A stretch of DNA of 64,000 bases from Dolichospermum planctonicum (GCF_005402965.1 NZ_BJCF01000012.1:1-64000), one strand, 5' to 3'; shown: positions 27,433 to 37,149, counted from the stretch's first letter. Program-made: numbers and translations. The notes: a model not told the origin generated them from the letters alone.

Positions 27433-27819
27433 TCAATCTTGAATATAATCTTTACCGCATACTAAAGCTAATTCAGCGCGGACAAATTCTCTACCTAAAT
27501 AAGCTGCATGATCTAAGAAGGTAATAGGACAATCTGGAGTTTCTTCAAAGATCTTAATACAGAGTTCTTTGGCTGTGCGGCCACTAAATACGGTTGTGTG
27601 TGTTCTTTCCACCTTACCGCGTACGGGAATGACCTTACCTGTTTCTGGATCTACCGCTAAACCACGCTCATTAATAATATTAGTGAAGTGCTTGGCATAA
27701 ATCAATCCTTCATTTTTATCTATGTAGATGATAAAATAGCCATTGGGGTCAAGATCAATATGACGCTGGGAAAGTTTATGATCAATTGCTGTCAAATCTT
27801 CAAGTAGTAAATCCTTCAT
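27433..27819 (-). CDS. DUF4346 protein
   Basis: The 128-residue soluble protein matches the DUF4346 layout: DPNGYFIIYIDKNEGLIYAKHFTN, then RTAKELCIKIFE, then AYLGREFVRAELALVCGKDYIQD at the C-terminus. In other organisms this domain is found alone or fused behind a dihydropteroate-synthase-like domain; its function is unknown. It stands alone in a minus-strand run. Codon use and composition resemble the neighbours. Confidence 0.75.
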   Translation of the reverse strand: MKDLLLEDLTAIDHKLSQRHIDLDPNGYFIIYIDKNEGLIYAKHFTNIINERGLAVDPETGKVIPVRGKVERTHTTVFSGRTAKELCIKIFEETPDCPITFLDHAAYLGREFVRAELALVCGKDYIQD

Positions 27820-27895
27820 GCTTTATCAAAAGTAAATTTATTGAGACAGTCTTTTTTAGATTACATCTTCAGTGTAATTATAGATCATTTAGGTA

Positions 27896-27926
27896 GATAC
27901 CGGAATTCTGTGAGAAGTCCGGTATC
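27896..27926. terminator. Hairpin downstream of the GNAT/FemAB-like gene
   Basis: GATACCGGA (27896-27904) pairs perfectly with TCCGGTATC (27918-27926) across a 13-base loop. It lies 21 bases beyond the stop of the minus-strand gene at 27947 and probably ends its transcript. Confidence 0.55.
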
Positions 27927-27946
27927 TAAAAGCGATCTAGATTTTG

Positions 27947-29122
27947 CTATTTAAAAGGTAATTCTGCATTAATAGCGTCTATTTCTTGTTGTTCGATGTG
28001 ATTGACTTCTCGAATCCAAGGGAGGATAATTTTTTCTAAACGGTGGTTATAAAAGCGGTGGAGACTGTGATTAGGAGTAGCAGGAAAACCACGGCGTTTT
28101 TTATGTTTACCACCAGCACCGGGATCAAAAGTTTGGATATTGTGAGCGATCGCCCATGCAATTGGTGTATAATAACAAGCGTCAAAATGTAAGCAATCTA
28201 TGTCTTGAAAACTCCCCCAATAACGTCCATAGAGTTGATTATCTTTAAATAAACAAAAAGACATTCCCAGGGGTTGACGCTGATCTTGATCTTGTTGGTG
28301 ATAAGCAGCAAAAAATACAACGCGATGACGATAATTATGGTATAACTGTTCAAAAAATTGCTTTGTCAGATATTTGCTACCCCACCAACCAAACTTATCG
28401 CAAGTATCAGCATAGAAATCATACATTAAGGGAAACATAGATGGGGGAATTTCGTCACCAGTCATAGCTTGAAGTTTTAAACCTGCTTGTTCTACAGCTT
28501 TGCGTTCCCGTTTAATATTGCGTCTTTGATTAGCATTAAAGCCAGTTAAATAATCATCAAAAGTTGTAAAATCAGCATTTTTCCAAATATAACTATGATG
28601 TAACCAAGTTGTCAAACCCTGTTTTTCTAAAATTGGTCGCCATTGGGGATCAACATAGAGAAAATGACAGCTAGAAATGCGATGTTTAACACAAAAACTA
28701 TCAATTTCATGGAGCATTAAAGCTGTAATTTCTTCCTCATCTTCTCCCGGTGAAATTAAAAACCGATAGCCTTCTGCGGGGGTAAATGGTGTCATTCCCA
28801 GGAGTTTGGGATAATATTCTATTCCTAAGCGAGATGCTAATTCAGCCCATTGATGATCAAAGACAAATTCCCCTTGGCTATGTCCTTTTAAATATAATGG
28901 AGCAGCAGCAATTAAAGTTCCATCTCGCCATAAAACCAAGTGATTTGGTAACCAACCAGCATGGGCTGTAGCGCTATGGGATACTTCCAAATTGTGCAAC
29001 CAATCCCATTCTAAAAAAGGGGTTTTTAAGGGTATTGCTAAAGCATCCCAAGCAGATTTAGGAACATCCGCGATTGTGTGAGTCCAAGTGACAGAATAGT
29101 TAGGTTTGTGTGCTTTTATCAT
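27947..29122 (-). CDS. GNAT-fold FemAB/COG3146 family protein (DUF482)
   Basis: This 391-residue protein matches the COG3146/DUF482 group, related to FemAB-type aminoacyl or acyltransferases and often labelled peptidoglycan-biosynthesis-related. Visible pieces are TPFLEWDWLHNLEVSHSA, FDHQWAELASRLGIEYYPKLLGMTPFTPAEGYRF, FNANQRRNIKRERKAVEQAGL and CHFDACYYTPIAWAI. FDPGAGGKHKKRRGFPATPNHSLHRF near the end is the family signature. The substrate is not established. ATG at 29122 is preferred; the frame extends six codons to a TTG. It shares the minus strand with the RibD_C gene 37 bases upstream, so the two may be cotranscribed. Confidence 0.8.
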   Translation of the reverse strand: MIKAHKPNYSVTWTHTIADVPKSAWDALAIPLKTPFLEWDWLHNLEVSHSATAHAGWLPNHLVLWRDGTLIAAAPLYLKGHSQGEFVFDHQWAELASRLGIEYYPKLLGMTPFTPAEGYRFLISPGEDEEEITALMLHEIDSFCVKHRISSCHFLYVDPQWRPILEKQGLTTWLHHSYIWKNADFTTFDDYLTGFNANQRRNIKRERKAVEQAGLKLQAMTGDEIPPSMFPLMYDFYADTCDKFGWWGSKYLTKQFFEQLYHNYRHRVVFFAAYHQQDQDQRQPLGMSFCLFKDNQLYGRYWGSFQDIDCLHFDACYYTPIAWAIAHNIQTFDPGAGGKHKKRRGFPATPNHSLHRFYNHRLEKIILPWIREVNHIEQQEIDAINAELPFK

Positions 29123-29159
29123 TGTGTAATTATTCAACAATTTAGGATTTTAGATTTAC

Positions 29160-29849
29160 TTATGACTGATGAATTATCCGATAGTGTAAAAATACTTCTT
29201 GCTCAACTGTGGATACTTCTAGTAATTGTAACTGAGGAGCAAGAGCAGATAAAAATCCTTTTTTTCCTACCGGTGAAGGAGCAGTATTACCACCTAAAAT
29301 CAGTGGACAAATAGTCAGCCAAATTTCATCAATTAAATCCAATTCAAGAAAAGATGCTACTAATTGTCCTCCTCCTAAAATAGCTAGACGGCTAATTTGT
29401 ACACTTGCTAAGTATTTTACAACAGCCAGAATGTCAATTCCTCCCGTAGGAGTTTCAAATATTAAAATTTCCTCAAATGCTGAACTTTTTTCCCAAACAG
29501 AAGCCCCTATAGAAGTTGTGAGTAACCAACGTCTCACCGGTTGTTGAAAAAATTTAATGTCCGGATTTAGATTAGCTAAACGGGAAATCACTATATGAAC
29601 AGGTTGGGGGTGGTTATTTACTTTTATTCTTTGTTGCAAGAGTATTGACTCTGATATTATCATTGTCGTACCGTAAGCACGAAGGGTATCAGCACCGAAT
29701 AAAACAGCATCAGCAGCAGCAATTTGTTTCTCCAGATGGAGTTTATCATTTAATGAACCAAACCGAGCAGGGGAGCGGTTTAAATCTGCTATTTTGCCAT
29801 CAGCACTCATGGCTAAAACTACTGTGGTATGAGGGCGATTTTCCATCAT
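29160..29849 (-). CDS. RibD C-terminal-domain reductase (dihydrofolate reductase-like fold)
   Basis: The 229-residue protein matches the RibD_C domain: HTTVVLAMSADGKIADLNRSPARFGS (start), ADAVLFGADTLRAYG with the NADPH-binding pattern, ILGGGQLVASFLELDLIDEIWLTICPLILGG near the end. RibD_C domains reduce the ribosyl side chain in riboflavin synthesis. This is a stand-alone domain without the N-terminal deaminase half, as often seen in cyanobacteria. The start chosen is the first of two adjacent ATGs at 29849; a longer frame to 29951 adds 34 residues with no family match. Confidence 0.82.
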   Translation of the reverse strand: MMENRPHTTVVLAMSADGKIADLNRSPARFGSLNDKLHLEKQIAAADAVLFGADTLRAYGTTMIISESILLQQRIKVNNHPQPVHIVISRLANLNPDIKFFQQPVRRWLLTTSIGASVWEKSSAFEEILIFETPTGGIDILAVVKYLASVQISRLAILGGGQLVASFLELDLIDEIWLTICPLILGGNTAPSPVGKKGFLSALAPQLQLLEVSTVEQEVFLHYRIIHQS

Positions 29850-30022
29850 TAAGTTACTTTGATAATTTTTAGCTGCTGTGTAGATTTTCTCATAGTTTAT
29901 AGCTATAAGACAATGTTGAGAAATTTTACTCCCTATATTGATATGCAACAATATTCACTATATCTACTTTTTATGATTTACATGATGTTTATTTTTAGGG
30001 AAAACAGATAAATTAATAGGCA

Positions 30023-30071
30023 GGTAATTGGTAATTGGTCATTGGTCATTGGTAACTGGTCATCGGTAATA
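30023..30071. repeat. Seven-unit heptamer array
   Basis: Seven 7-base units, GGTAATT, GGTAATT, GGTCATT, GGTCATT, GGTAACT, GGTCATC and GGTAATA, lie upstream of the histidine kinase gene. The rest of this roughly 380-base gap (29850-30231) is AT-rich, and I see nothing else in it. Confidence 0.85.
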
Positions 30072-30231
30072 ACTTTTTAAGTTTTAATTTTCAATTTTTA
30101 CCTATTTTCTATCTATTAAAAATTCTGATAACACTGATTAAATCGGCTTTATCTTCTATAAAATGTCTCCTTTAGTGAGTGTAATTATATATCTTTTTAT
30201 GGTGGTTTAAGAATGCGAAAAGAGACAACAG

Positions 30232-32142
30232 ATGGTTAAATCTAGTCAATCGTCATTTAGACGAATTTTAGTAACAAGAATACTGCTGGTATTTGTCCCG
30301 GTTTTATTAGTAGGTGAATTAGTCGCCCTGAATAAAGCCCGTTCTAGCCTTTTTAATACAGCCAGACAAAATTTAACAGAAAGTGCAGTTAACAAAGGAG
30401 AAAAAATTAGTGACGATATTGCTGCTTTACGTTCCAATTTAATTACCGCTAGTCAAACGAAAGTAATTCATTCTGGATCATCTGTAGAAATTCAACAATT
30501 TCTTAAACAACTCAAAAACCAACTACCAAACCAAATTGATTGTTTACAACTCACCCATATTAAAAAAGGTGATATAATTGCTAGTAGTTGTGGTGATCAA
30601 GAAATTACCCCATCAGGTTTATCTCCTACCAATAATGATGTTGATATTCAATTTATATTACCACCTCCAGCAGGAAAAACTGGCAAACGAGATAAACAAA
30701 ATCAACTCCAGTTGTTTTTATCAGTTCCTGTTGCTAATCAACGTGGTAATTTAGCTTACCGATTAAGCATTAAAACCACATTATATCAACAAACTCCCAA
30801 TCATCCAGGCTCTCTGACTGGTTCTTTAGTTGTAATTTCTGAAGATGGTAGGGTTTTAGCTCATCTATTACCGGAAAGAATCGGTACTAATATTAAAAAT
30901 TATCCCGATGTAGAAAGAATACAAGCTATAGTTAAAGATGCTTTAGCTGGAAGTAATAATTCTAGTAATTTATCTTTTAAAGAAGGAGAAGAATTGGTCG
31001 CTGGTTTTACAGCTACTACTAAACCTATAACCACAAAACCATCACAAAGATGGATTATACTAGCAGTTACAACTGTAGAAAATGCCCTATTTGGTTTAGA
31101 AGAAATTAAACTAATTCTGATTGTGCTAACAGTTGGTTTAATTGGTGCAAGTTTATTAGCATCATTTTATTTAGTTCCTTATTTAGCAGGTCCAGTAGAA
31201 GAACTGCGCGACTATGCTGTTAATCTTCATAGTCACCACGCAGCCCAACCTATTCCCCGTAATTTCAAAATTCGGGAATTTAACCAACTAGCACAAGCAT
31301 TAGATCAAATGGTAGAAAGACTCAAAGATTGGGCTGAAGAATTAGAAATTGCTTGGAAAGAAGCTAAATCAGCTAACCAAATTAAAAGTCAATTTTTAGC
31401 AACAACTTCCCATGAATTAAGAAACCCACTTAATATTATTATTAATTGTGTTCGTCTGGTTCGTGATGGTTTGTGTGATAACAAAGAAGAAGAATTAGAA
31501 TTTCTCAAAAAAGCCGATGATACAGCAATTCATTTATTAGGTTTAATCAATGATTTATTGGATATTTCTAAAATAGAAGCTGGTAAACTTTCTGTAATTA
31601 TAGTACCTCTAGATTTACGTCAATTATTATTAGAGGTAATTAACTTACAATCAGTTAATATCCAATCCAAAAGACTACAATTAATTTGTGATATAGGTGA
31701 TCAACCCATCCCAATTAAGGCAGATATAGTTAAACTTAAACAAGTGCTAATTAATATTATTGGTAACGCTACTAAATTCACAGATGAAGGTAGTATTCAA
31801 ATTAGTACAAGTATTTACACAAATAGTCATCAGCCTTATGCTATAGTCTCCATTAAAGACACAGGAATTGGTATTGATCCAGAAGAACAAGGTAAACTAT
31901 TTCGTCCCTTTGTCATGGTTGATGGTACAACTACGCGCAAATTTGAAGGAACTGGATTAGGTTTAGCAATTTCCCGGAATTTAATTGAACTGATGGGTGG
32001 TAGAATTAGTTTGCAGAGTTTGGGTTTAAATCAAGGAACGACGGTAATCATCAAATTACCCTTAACTGATCTAGCTTTATTACCAAATACAGAGAAAAAA
32101 GATGCTATTGGTAATGGAGTTAGGAGTCAAACTAGCCGATAA
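30232..32142 (+). CDS. Membrane sensor histidine kinase
   Basis: The 636-residue kinase has a first transmembrane helix (about 13-29) and an extracytoplasmic sensor region of about 260 residues (two Cys at about 104 and 123). A second helix (about 293-313) leads to a HAMP-like linker, then HisKA with the phosphoacceptor H394 in ATTSHELRNPLNI. The HATPase_c domain shows GNATKFT (N box), DTGIGID (G1) and GTGLGLAIS (G2). There is no receiver domain at the C-terminus and no response regulator gene adjacent. The next gene, a Met/His-rich lipoprotein 24 bases downstream, is probably cotranscribed, which hints at a metal-linked signal. That is inference. Confidence 0.88.
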   Translation: MVKSSQSSFRRILVTRILLVFVPVLLVGELVALNKARSSLFNTARQNLTESAVNKGEKISDDIAALRSNLITASQTKVIHSGSSVEIQQFLKQLKNQLPNQIDCLQLTHIKKGDIIASSCGDQEITPSGLSPTNNDVDIQFILPPPAGKTGKRDKQNQLQLFLSVPVANQRGNLAYRLSIKTTLYQQTPNHPGSLTGSLVVISEDGRVLAHLLPERIGTNIKNYPDVERIQAIVKDALAGSNNSSNLSFKEGEELVAGFTATTKPITTKPSQRWIILAVTTVENALFGLEEIKLILIVLTVGLIGASLLASFYLVPYLAGPVEELRDYAVNLHSHHAAQPIPRNFKIREFNQLAQALDQMVERLKDWAEELEIAWKEAKSANQIKSQFLATTSHELRNPLNIIINCVRLVRDGLCDNKEEELEFLKKADDTAIHLLGLINDLLDISKIEAGKLSVIIVPLDLRQLLLEVINLQSVNIQSKRLQLICDIGDQPIPIKADIVKLKQVLINIIGNATKFTDEGSIQISTSIYTNSHQPYAIVSIKDTGIGIDPEEQGKLFRPFVMVDGTTTRKFEGTGLGLAISRNLIELMGGRISLQSLGLNQGTTVIIKLPLTDLALLPNTEKKDAIGNGVRSQTSR

Positions 32143-32166
32143 ATTAAAAAGTAAAACATTTCTGAA

Positions 32167-33051
32167 ATGAAACGATTTTTATCAAGTATTCTTTTCGTGA
32201 CAACTTTATTAGTAGCTTCCGCTTGTTCATCAACTAATAAATCTACTAAAGTAGAAGTTTCTCCTAGTATGATGATGAATGATGATCAAGATTCTATGGG
32301 TGGACATGAGGGACATTCTATGGAAAATATGAATCATGAAAATAATTCACAAACAACTACTAAAGCGACATTAAATACTCCCAAAACTTTAACTCCCAAT
32401 CAATCAGTTAATTTAGTCATAGATATTCAAGATGCTACGGGAAAACCTGTAAATAAATTTGATATTTTCCAGGAAAAAATCATGCACTTAATTGTAGTTA
32501 GGGATGATTTAAACTCTTTTGCTCATATTCACCCCGAATACAAAGACAATGGACGATTTCAAGTAACTACAAAGTTTCCAGAATCAGGAAATTATACACT
32601 TTTCAGTGATTATAAACCCGCTGGTGCAAGGGAAAATGTCTCTTTAATGAAGATCACAATTCCTGGTACAGTTTCACCCCCAAGAGATTTAGAAAAATTC
32701 ACAAAAACTAAAACCTTAACAGATACTAAAGTCAATCTGAATATGTCTGAAAAAAATCTGCAAGCTGGTAAAGAAGTAAGTTTAATTTTTGATTTAAAAG
32801 ACAATAAAAATCAACCCATTCAAGACCTACAACCCTACTTAGGAGAAAAAGGTCATTTAGTGATTATTAAAAGTTCGTCTCCCCTGACAAAATCCGATTA
32901 TATTCATGCTCATGCACTCAAAAATAGCCCAGATGGAAAAATAGAATTTGAGACAAAATTTCCCAAATCAGGAATATATAAAATGTGGATGCAATTTAAC
33001 CGTAATGGAAATATTAAAACCGCAGATTTTTGGGTAAAAGTAGAAGAATAG
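32167..33051 (+). CDS. Met/His-rich lipoprotein with tandem YtkA/FixH-like beta domains
   Basis: The 294-residue protein starts MKRFLSSILFVTTLLVASAC, a lipoprotein signal with the lipobox ASAC at residue 20. Then comes a Met/His-rich stretch (about 34-59: MMMNDDQDSMGGHEGHSMENMNHEN) of the copper-handling kind. Two beta-sandwich units follow (about 70-165 and 190-290), each with an HIH/HAHA-type motif: MHLIVVRDDLNSFAHIHPEY and GHLVIIKSSSPLTKSDYIHAHAL. Domains like this occur in proteins next to copper or heavy-metal genes. It lies 24 bases behind the sensor kinase and may be its cofactor or output. Function is not established. Confidence 0.7.
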   Translation: MKRFLSSILFVTTLLVASACSSTNKSTKVEVSPSMMMNDDQDSMGGHEGHSMENMNHENNSQTTTKATLNTPKTLTPNQSVNLVIDIQDATGKPVNKFDIFQEKIMHLIVVRDDLNSFAHIHPEYKDNGRFQVTTKFPESGNYTLFSDYKPAGARENVSLMKITIPGTVSPPRDLEKFTKTKTLTDTKVNLNMSEKNLQAGKEVSLIFDLKDNKNQPIQDLQPYLGEKGHLVIIKSSSPLTKSDYIHAHALKNSPDGKIEFETKFPKSGIYKMWMQFNRNGNIKTADFWVKVEE

Positions 33052-33064
33052 AAGCATAGATTAG

Positions 33065-33148
33065 GCGGTTATAAACCGCATCTACACAGACATAACCCAC
33101 AAAGGTGGGTTTAAAATCCTTTTAGCCTCGTCCTCCCTTGGGGGGAGG
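33065..33148. terminator. Three consecutive hairpins between lipoprotein gene and rnc
   Basis: Three stems follow one another: GCGGTT/AACCGC (33065-33079), AACCCAC/GTGGGTT (33094-33111) and CCTCCC/GGGAGG (33132-33148), the last followed by a T-rich stretch on the plus strand. They lie between converging genes and probably end transcription from the left. The triple arrangement is unusual for a simple terminator. Confidence 0.55.
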
Positions 33149-33221
33149 TAATTGGTTTTATTTTGTATGTTATCACACCTGTAAGTATATATATTCACAT
33201 ATAAATATCAGATGATTTTAA

Positions 33222-33944
33222 TTACTCCTCTGTCAGATGGGTGCTAATTAGCAAATAAGCCTCCTTTGCAGCAGCTTGTTCAGCGGCTTTAATAGAACGT
33301 CCTTTACCTTGTCCTAACATTTTTTCATGTAGCCAAACTTCAGCAAAGAAGCGTTCATGATTGCGGTGGGGTTGACTAATTTCTAAAACTCGATATTCTG
33401 GAAGAACCTTAAATTGTGCTTGAGTCCATTCTTGCAAAGCCGCTTTATAATTGAGTCTAGCAGGGTCAAGACGGATTTCTGTGGTTAGCTGTTGGAAATG
33501 GGGATCTAACCAAGGACGAATCAGGTTAAGATTTTGAGTGCTAAGGTAAAGCGCACCTAGAACTGCTTCAAAAGAATCTGCTAATCGTGATTCTTGCCCG
33601 ATATGATCAGCAGTAGCACTACCAGCCACTAATAAATATAATTCTAAACCATATTCTCTTGCTAATTGGGCGAGAATGCGATCGCTCACCAAAACCGAAC
33701 GAATAGCGGCAAAATCACCAACGGAGCAATTAGGGTAATGTTCCCATAATACCACAGCCGCCACGAGACGTACCACCGCATCGCCCACAAATTCTAGTTG
33801 TTCATAATTGGCGGTATCGGAGACGGTAGGATGAGTTAGTGCCAAGTCCAATAATTGCCACTTTACTGGTGCATTTAGTGACAAACCAAACTTTTGAACT
33901 AAACTTTCAAGCTGCCGTTGTCTTCGGGGATAAACGCTGGACAT
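33222..33944 (-). CDS. rnc: Ribonuclease III
   Basis: This 240-residue enzyme cuts double-stranded RNA in rRNA and mRNA processing. The endonuclease domain has the signature LEFVGDAVVRL (50-60) and the second acidic cluster D123-S-F-E126 that coordinates magnesium. The C-terminal third (about 163-235) is a double-stranded RNA-binding domain, with NYKAALQEWTQAQF and the C-terminal helix SIKAAEQAAAKEAYLLI. Length is normal. A perfect 20-base palindrome lies about 150 bases upstream. Cyanobacteria often have several RNase III homologues; this is a full-length one. Confidence 0.95.
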   Translation of the reverse strand: MSSVYPRRQRQLESLVQKFGLSLNAPVKWQLLDLALTHPTVSDTANYEQLEFVGDAVVRLVAAVVLWEHYPNCSVGDFAAIRSVLVSDRILAQLAREYGLELYLLVAGSATADHIGQESRLADSFEAVLGALYLSTQNLNLIRPWLDPHFQQLTTEIRLDPARLNYKAALQEWTQAQFKVLPEYRVLEISQPHRNHERFFAEVWLHEKMLGQGKGRSIKAAEQAAAKEAYLLISTHLTEE

Positions 33945-34094
33945 TAGGTAAGTGTGGAAAAAAGGGCTAATAACTCTTAACTTAGCATTAAATTATGGAG
34001 TATAAGTACAAGTTGTTTTTTGTGGAAAAATTTTCTGTCTGCATATTCTCAGAATTGCAACTAGCTGCGGAATGTGGAATTGAGGTAAGATAGC

Positions 34095-34114
34095 ATACCA
34101 TAAATTTATGGTAT
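34095..34114. repeat. Perfect 20-bp palindrome between rnc and the MmeI-like gene
   Basis: ATACCATAAATTTATGGTAT reads the same on both strands. It sits 31 bases past the stop of the restriction gene and about 150 bases upstream of rnc. It could be a terminator for the former or an operator for the latter. Confidence 0.6.
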
Positions 34115-34145
34115 AAGTTTACTTTATATTAATTTTATTTAACAA

Positions 34146-36893
34146 TTAACTGCTTTTTTTCGTTCTTTTCTTTTTCTCTGGTTTGAGTAAGGGAGCATTT
34201 AAGGCTTCATATTGACTAAATAAAAATTCAATTCGATTTAATTCACTGACAAAGGGCTGGGGACGATAACATAAGTCTACGGCTTTATCTAATATTTGAT
34301 GTGCCTTTACTAAGTCTGGTGGCATTGTCAAGGGATCATACAAATCGGCTAAACTACTATCAGGATATTTTGCTCTGGTGTCTAATACTGCTTGCGCGGC
34401 TGTTTCTACTTTCTGTTTTTGTTTCTCATTGACGTTTTCAGGAAAGGGATAGTTATTATAAACGATGGTATTGGAATAGCGATAATCACTTTTTAATCTT
34501 CCACATACATATTTTACCCATGTAATGTGCATTTCTGAAGTAAGAATACCAAATAAATAGAGAGTAGCATTAGGGATACAACTACAACTATTCGCAACAA
34601 TATTATCTTTGTTAAATAGACCGATGGGAATATATTTTCTATTTTCAGATGAGTGTAGAGGAATAATTATATAATTACTATCAGGTTGTCTATTTTCAAT
34701 AAACAATGTAGGAAAATCTGCCCATTTTACCGTTGATTGTTTTGTACTTGATAATCTCATTTTTCTAACTTTAATGACTCTATCAGACAATAATGGCAAT
34801 TTTTTTAATTCATTAGGTTGAATATCTTTAAGCCAAAAACACCAACGTTTTTTACCATTAAGAAATTCATCAGCAGAAATAAATGGTTTAATAAATTTTT
34901 CTCCAGATGGTTCTTGAATGACATATTCTAGCTTTTCTTCCTCAGTCATTAAAAGGTTTCCTCCATCTGTAGGCTTACTACCATAGATCATTTCAGGTAC
35001 ACTAAAAATAGGCTTAGTTCTCTTCAAGATAACTAAATCATTTCCTGGTGCTAAATACGGATTAATATTTTTAACTTTCCTCTCTGTTGGTTCACCCTTA
35101 ATATTTACATAATCAAAAACTCTCTTATTTTCAATATCCTCTAAACCAAACCCAATAATTACACAATGTACAGCAGCATTACCTTTAGCTTCATTACTCC
35201 AGCTAAAAGTACGATGAGCAAAATGTATTTTTATTTTGTAATTATTGTAAAGTTCTTGCCAAATAATCCCAACTTGTTCACCTTGTGATATAGAATTTGT
35301 ACTCACAAAAGCACAACGAATATTTGTATCTTGTATTAACTGAGCAGCTTTGATATACCAAGCACTTACATAATCTAAAACACCTGAATTTTTTATACTA
35401 TTACAAACATATTGCATATCCGCTTTTTGTTCTGCATTTTGTAGCTGTTTACCAACAAATGGGGGATTTCCTAAGATGAAACTTAACTTTTCCTTCTCGA
35501 CAACGGTTTCCCAGTCAATTCTTAATGAATTACCATGAACAATTTTCGCAGATTTAGTTAAAGGAACTCTAAAAAAATATTGACCAAATTCATGACTAAC
35601 CTGAATATTCATTTGATGATCAATTAACCACATTGCCACCTCCGCAACACGCACCGCAAATTCATCATATTCAATACCCGCAAATTGATCTACATTAACC
35701 TTAATAATATCTTGAATATTAATAAATTGCTGTCCATTTTTATTCAATGCTTGCAAAATTTTCATCTCTAGATCTCGCAATTCCCGATAAGTGATAATTA
35801 GGAAATTACCGCAACCACAAGCAGGATCAAGAAAATAAAGATTAGCGATTTTTTGATGTAATTCTTGGAGTTTACCCCGATTACTTTTGACTTTTTCCAA
35901 CTCTAAATATAAATCATCTAAAAATAGAGGTTTAATCAACTTTTGAATATTTTTTTCCGAGGTATAATGAGCGCCTAAATTTCGTCTTTCTGTGGGATTC
36001 ATCACCGCTTGAAACATCGAACCAAAAATAGCCGGTGAGATTTTACCCCAGTCAAAACCACAAGCTTCTAAAAACATTTCCCGCATTTTGCTATCAAAAG
36101 CAGCGGGTTGTAAAACCTCTGCAAATAATTTCCCATTCACATAGGGAAACTGAGCCAAATTAGTATCTAAATTTGTTAATCTTTTTTCCGGTGGTGTATT
36201 TAATGTATGAAAAATAGAAGCAATGTGCATTGCTAAATCACTACCATCTGATTTAGTATGTAAATCAATATATTCCCAAAAAATACCTTTATCAAAAATG
36301 CCTGTATCATCAGCAAATAAACAGAAGAGTAACCGGACTAAATAGACTTCTAAATCATGACCTCGATAACCAACTGCTTCTAGTTTATCATGTAGTTTAC
36401 CCATTAATTCAGCGGCTTGGATATTGACCGGATCTTCATCTTTATAGGTGCGTTTTTCATAACCAGCAATAAAACCGAATAAATGAACCTGATTAATAAA
36501 ATCTTTGAGGACAAATTCTGTGGTAATATTAGTATCTAAATCGTAGAGTTTAAACTTTTGGAAATCAGAAACTAAAATATATTTTGGTAATTCATGTTCT
36601 TTTAAACCAGGGAAATAATCTTTGGCTTGCTGCATAGCTTTATCTAGACTTTTCCCCCTAGATTTATGTTCTACTAAAATTACACCCTTCCAGAGTAAAT
36701 CAATAAAACCTTGTTTATTATCGGCTTTTTTGACAGATTGTTCAAATGTTGCCACCCTGCGACGAGAAATACCAAAAACATGAAAAAACCCATCCCAAAA
36801 TGATTTAGCTTCTGCATCTTCTGAGGTTTCATGTTCCCATTCTTGAGAAAATGCGATCGCTCGGCTTTTAATTTCGTTCCAGCTTAATGGCAT
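34146..36893 (-). CDS. MmeI-family (type IIL) bifunctional restriction-modification enzyme
   Basis: The 915-residue protein joins nuclease, adenine methyltransferase and target-recognition parts. Near the N-terminus a PD-(D/E)XK-type site is visible: D65 then E75-H-K77 in FIDLLWKGVILVEHKSRG. A helical spacer follows. The methyltransferase has the SAM motif DPACGCGNFL (356-365) and the catalytic NPPF (476-479) of N6-adenine methyltransferases. The region at about 620-850 would be the target-recognition domain, and a basic tail (EKKKRTKK) ends the protein. MmeI-family enzymes cut at a distance and protect by one-strand methylation. All key residues are present, so it looks active. No separate specificity gene is adjacent. 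The recognition sequence cannot be read. Confidence 0.88.
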   Translation of the reverse strand: MPLSWNEIKSRAIAFSQEWEHETSEDAEAKSFWDGFFHVFGISRRRVATFEQSVKKADNKQGFIDLLWKGVILVEHKSRGKSLDKAMQQAKDYFPGLKEHELPKYILVSDFQKFKLYDLDTNITTEFVLKDFINQVHLFGFIAGYEKRTYKDEDPVNIQAAELMGKLHDKLEAVGYRGHDLEVYLVRLLFCLFADDTGIFDKGIFWEYIDLHTKSDGSDLAMHIASIFHTLNTPPEKRLTNLDTNLAQFPYVNGKLFAEVLQPAAFDSKMREMFLEACGFDWGKISPAIFGSMFQAVMNPTERRNLGAHYTSEKNIQKLIKPLFLDDLYLELEKVKSNRGKLQELHQKIANLYFLDPACGCGNFLIITYRELRDLEMKILQALNKNGQQFINIQDIIKVNVDQFAGIEYDEFAVRVAEVAMWLIDHQMNIQVSHEFGQYFFRVPLTKSAKIVHGNSLRIDWETVVEKEKLSFILGNPPFVGKQLQNAEQKADMQYVCNSIKNSGVLDYVSAWYIKAAQLIQDTNIRCAFVSTNSISQGEQVGIIWQELYNNYKIKIHFAHRTFSWSNEAKGNAAVHCVIIGFGLEDIENKRVFDYVNIKGEPTERKVKNINPYLAPGNDLVILKRTKPIFSVPEMIYGSKPTDGGNLLMTEEEKLEYVIQEPSGEKFIKPFISADEFLNGKKRWCFWLKDIQPNELKKLPLLSDRVIKVRKMRLSSTKQSTVKWADFPTLFIENRQPDSNYIIIPLHSSENRKYIPIGLFNKDNIVANSCSCIPNATLYLFGILTSEMHITWVKYVCGRLKSDYRYSNTIVYNNYPFPENVNEKQKQKVETAAQAVLDTRAKYPDSSLADLYDPLTMPPDLVKAHQILDKAVDLCYRPQPFVSELNRIEFLFSQYEALNAPLLKPEKKKRTKKSS

Positions 36894-36908
36894 AGTAATA
36901 GTATATTT

Positions 36909-37070
36909 CTACTTGGTTGATGTTTTTTTATAAGTCTGTTTCAATTCGTTTAAGAAATTAAAATGCTTTTCAATAAAATTTTTCTCATGGGGATTTTCTA
37001 CATTTTCTAGTGCCAAATTCAAATCTCTTTGGGCTGCTTCTAATAATTGTCCGCATAGTATCCGTCCAGT
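36909..37070 (-). pseudogene. Gene remnant upstream of the MmeI-like gene
   Basis: An open stretch of 53 codons reads ...CGQLLEAAQRDLNLALENV... and ends KKTSTK then stop, just 15 bases before the MmeI-like start. It is helical and protein-like in composition, but it has no ATG, GTG or TTG at a sensible place and a stop lies directly before it. I read it as the decayed C-terminal end of a gene that once preceded the restriction gene. The family is not recognised. Confidence 0.45.
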
Positions 37071-37149
37071 TTATATCTATAGTTAATTATCATAGAGCTA
37101 TGATAGAGCGATCGCCTTTACCCAAAAAAAACTTAAATCTATCATTGTG

